Below are positions 62,580 to 64,000 of a stretch of 64,000 bases of DNA, piece by piece. The stretch lies in contig NZ_JABRWO010000010.1 in assembly GCF_013618625.1 (NCBI RefSeq), positions 240,723-304,722 on the forward strand. Reading direction: 5' to 3'. A model generated the notes under the pieces. The model saw only the letters and a list, made by a program, of their open reading frames with translations, made no database searches and was not told the origin of the DNA. Within the stretch, counting starts at the first letter, position 1. Each line of letters begins with the position of its first letter. The translations under genes were made by a program, and so were the position numbers. The DNA is from Bremerella alba. GTDB taxonomy: Bacteria; Planctomycetota; Planctomycetia; Pirellulales; Pirellulaceae.

Positions 62580-62906
62580 ATGGCGCTTTTCGAGGTTGAA
62601 ACAAACGCTCACATCGTCATCACCTGGGCGGATGACGAGAACGAGGCCAAAGGACAGGTCTACGACAACTACCCCGGCGACGACGTGATTCGCATTTCCA
62701 AACGGCCACGGATGTCGTGGGTGATCTCTAAAGCTGCACTCGGTTTAACGACCGGTCCGCTGGACCCTTGTATTGTGGCACGCGACTGCCTCTCGAAAGC
62801 AGAAGGGGATAAAGTCCATGCGATTCGCTTATACATGAACGAGACCGGCAACGATCTGAATCAGGCACGCAAAGCCATCGAGTCCAACATGGTTATGGGG
62901 TGGTAA
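62580..62906 (+). CDS. Small soluble protein with an L7/L12-like C-terminal motif
   Basis: A 108-residue protein. The start ATG 62580 has a perfect AAGGAG 7 bases upstream. The N-terminal half (LFEVETNAHIVITWADDENE) is beta-rich. The C-terminal helix IRLYMNETGNDLNQARKAIE resembles the ribosomal protein L7/L12 C-terminal domain pattern (YREaTGlgLkeAkeavE) and so may share that fold. Function is unknown. A strong Shine-Dalgarno is rare here and suggests high expression. Confidence 0.75.
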   Translation: MALFEVETNAHIVITWADDENEAKGQVYDNYPGDDVIRISKRPRMSWVISKAALGLTTGPLDPCIVARDCLSKAEGDKVHAIRLYMNETGNDLNQARKAIESNMVMGW

Positions 62907-63181
62907 TCGGTAAACTGACCTTAATAGCAAAGAGTTAACACGCACTGTCCACCCATTTTCGCAATCGTGCAGGGCACACGTCACTGCCTGAACATCCGCG
63001 ATTGCCTCGTGAAAGGATCGAACTTCCGCTCGGCATCTTTTTGCCGAGCGATGTCGGTGCGAAAGTGCCGATTGCCGCAATTTGCTATCTTGCCGCAGAA
63101 AACCTGGAAATTGGTTTATCAATCTCCTCGAAATGATTCGATGGAATAAGAACCGCTACTCATTTCTTGGGAGATTGGACC

Positions 63182-63409
63182 ATGAATCAAACCGCACAAT
63201 GCTCGGCGGGAAAATGGATTTCCGTCAGTGCTCCGGGTGGTATGGCACGGCAGGTTTTCGTCGATGTTTTCGATGCGACGGAGCATGCCTGGAAACGTGC
63301 TGGCACGTTCGCCGACCGCGCTTCGGCTGAAAAGAAAATGATGAAACTGAAAGTGCAAGGGATGTTATCCCGCATCGTCAGTCATAACTTCTGTCCAACG
63401 GGTCGGTAG
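63182..63409 (+). CDS. Small hypothetical protein
   Basis: A 75-residue protein with ATG 63182 and a GGGAGA Shine-Dalgarno 7 bases upstream. It is soluble and basic, with no membrane segment. The segments QVFVDVFDATEHAWKRAG and ADRASAEKKMMKLKVQGM suggest a short alpha/beta fold. No family was recognised. It is on the same strand as the previous small gene, about 275 bases after it. Confidence 0.65.
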   Translation: MNQTAQCSAGKWISVSAPGGMARQVFVDVFDATEHAWKRAGTFADRASAEKKMMKLKVQGMLSRIVSHNFCPTGR

Positions 63410-63623
63410 ACCCCTGTCTCAGAAAACACCCCGGCCGATCGAAGCGCATGCGCGAACGCAGTTCAGAAGCAAGCAACCGTTCTGCAGTAGGGTGCTGAGC
63501 AGCGCAGCCAGTCGCACCATGCACAACGTTTTCGCGTTGCCATGGGATGGAGACCGTATTCGGTGCGATACGTTCCGCTTCGCGTCTCTGCTCACACCCT
63601 ACACTGGGTGAAGGGTCGCGTTG
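63410..63623. other. Gap between convergent genes with repetitive DNA
   Basis: No gene is visible. The DNA at about 63500-63760 contains repeat-like strings (GGGTGCTGAGCAGCGCAGCC, then a TGCCCATGAAGACGTGGGCA hairpin at about 63715-63735, inside the next feature). It has the same convergent context as the other repeats in the window. Confidence 0.5.
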
Positions 63624-64000
63624 TTAGGGTGGACCGCGTTCTTTGGCTTGAGAGTCTCTTTCTAACGCCTGACGTACGCGGTCACGTCTTCTGTTCTGGA
63701 CGACCTTCTTCGCGTGCCCATGAAGACGTGGGCATGGCACCCGGCGTTTTGTTGGTAGGGTGGTTGGGTGTTCTTTGTTGGATGGCGTTTCGTGCGGGCG
63801 ATTGAGTTCATGCTCCAGCGCGTCGATCTCTTCCTGTTTGGCGCATATCTCTCCCTGCAGTTGCAGGTTGAGTGCTTTCATGCGGTAGTAGGTCCACGCA
63901 AAGAACCGTTTCTCTTGGTAGGACAACGGCTCTTGGATTGGTTGTTTGCTTCGACGGATTTCCCGCTCGCGGTAACGATGGTGAAGCTGGCGCTCGCGTT
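63624..64000 (-). CDS. Partial coiled-coil protein, N-terminus beyond the window
   Basis: An open frame from the right edge reads RERQLHHRYREREIRRSKQP, then AWTYYRMKALNLQLQGEICA and QEEIDALEHELNRPHE, typical of a basic then coiled-coil protein. The last about 57 residues (from NRPHETPSN) are encoded by repeat-like DNA that includes the TGCCCATGAAGACGTGGGCA hairpin, so the true C-terminus may have been altered by repeat insertion. No family is recognised. The start lies outside the window, so the call is limited. Confidence 0.5.
   Translation of the reverse strand, partial: RERQLHHRYREREIRRSKQPIQEPLSYQEKRFFAWTYYRMKALNLQLQGEICAKQEEIDALEHELNRPHETPSNKEHPTTLPTKRRVPCPRLHGHAKKVVQNRRRDRVRQALERDSQAKERGPP

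Overview
The window looks like a chromosomal segment of a planctomycete, most likely of the Pirellulales (Blastopirellula/Bremerella/Rhodopirellula-like). The reasons are a DUF1559 pilin-like protein with its lipoprotein partner, a MoxR/DUF58/BatA/vWA cluster followed by a very long coiled-coil membrane protein, a sulfatase, an NPCBM protein, an sigma-region-2-only protein, lpxB, and many genes without Shine-Dalgarno sequences. This placement is inferred from gene content only. No phage, plasmid, CRISPR array or complete insertion sequence was seen.

Region 1 (1-7933) is a respiratory-oxidase cluster. It holds the 3' end of cytochrome oxidase subunit I, heme A synthase, heme O synthase, subunit III with an unusual coiled-coil insertion, subunit IV, an ABC exporter pair, a protein with two fused SCO copper-chaperone domains, a DUF420 protein and a small CPTC membrane protein. 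Together these build and metallate a caa3-type oxidase. Region 2 (8105-24413) has a PQQ-propeller protein followed by a tight nine-gene run: MoxR ATPase, DUF58, BatA/vWA, vWA/glutaminase-like, a 1318-residue coiled-coil membrane protein, a Q/N-rich secreted protein, a Tat-exported prenyltransferase-repeat protein and an NPCBM protein. It reads as one cell-envelope machine of unknown function.

Region 3 (24411-42954) is mixed housekeeping and envelope genes: archaeal-type phosphoglycerate mutase, a metallo-hydrolase, lpxB with a degenerate glycosyltransferase-like neighbour, a second DUF420 protein, a decayed membrane gene, a sulfatase, an LDH/MDH-like enzyme, a porin, SOUL, cupin and PIG-L proteins, a PepSY protein, the DUF1559 pair and a GH144-like glucanase. 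Region 4 (43262-54270) has ferredoxin, a sigma-like protein, a LolA/LolB-like lipoprotein, leuA behind an apparent leucine leader-peptide attenuator, leuB, an SDR reductase, a STAS protein and a GspE-type ATPase. Region 5 (54672-64000) has a methionine-salvage operon (mtnB-mtnD-mtnC), miaE, tRNA-Asp(GTC), a diguanylate cyclase, a TPR protein and several small proteins.

The observations most worth follow-up are the leuA attenuator (47207-47400), the roughly 200-residue coiled-coil insertion in oxidase subunit III, the envelope cluster 10646-24413, and hairpin repeats that sit in gaps between convergent genes.
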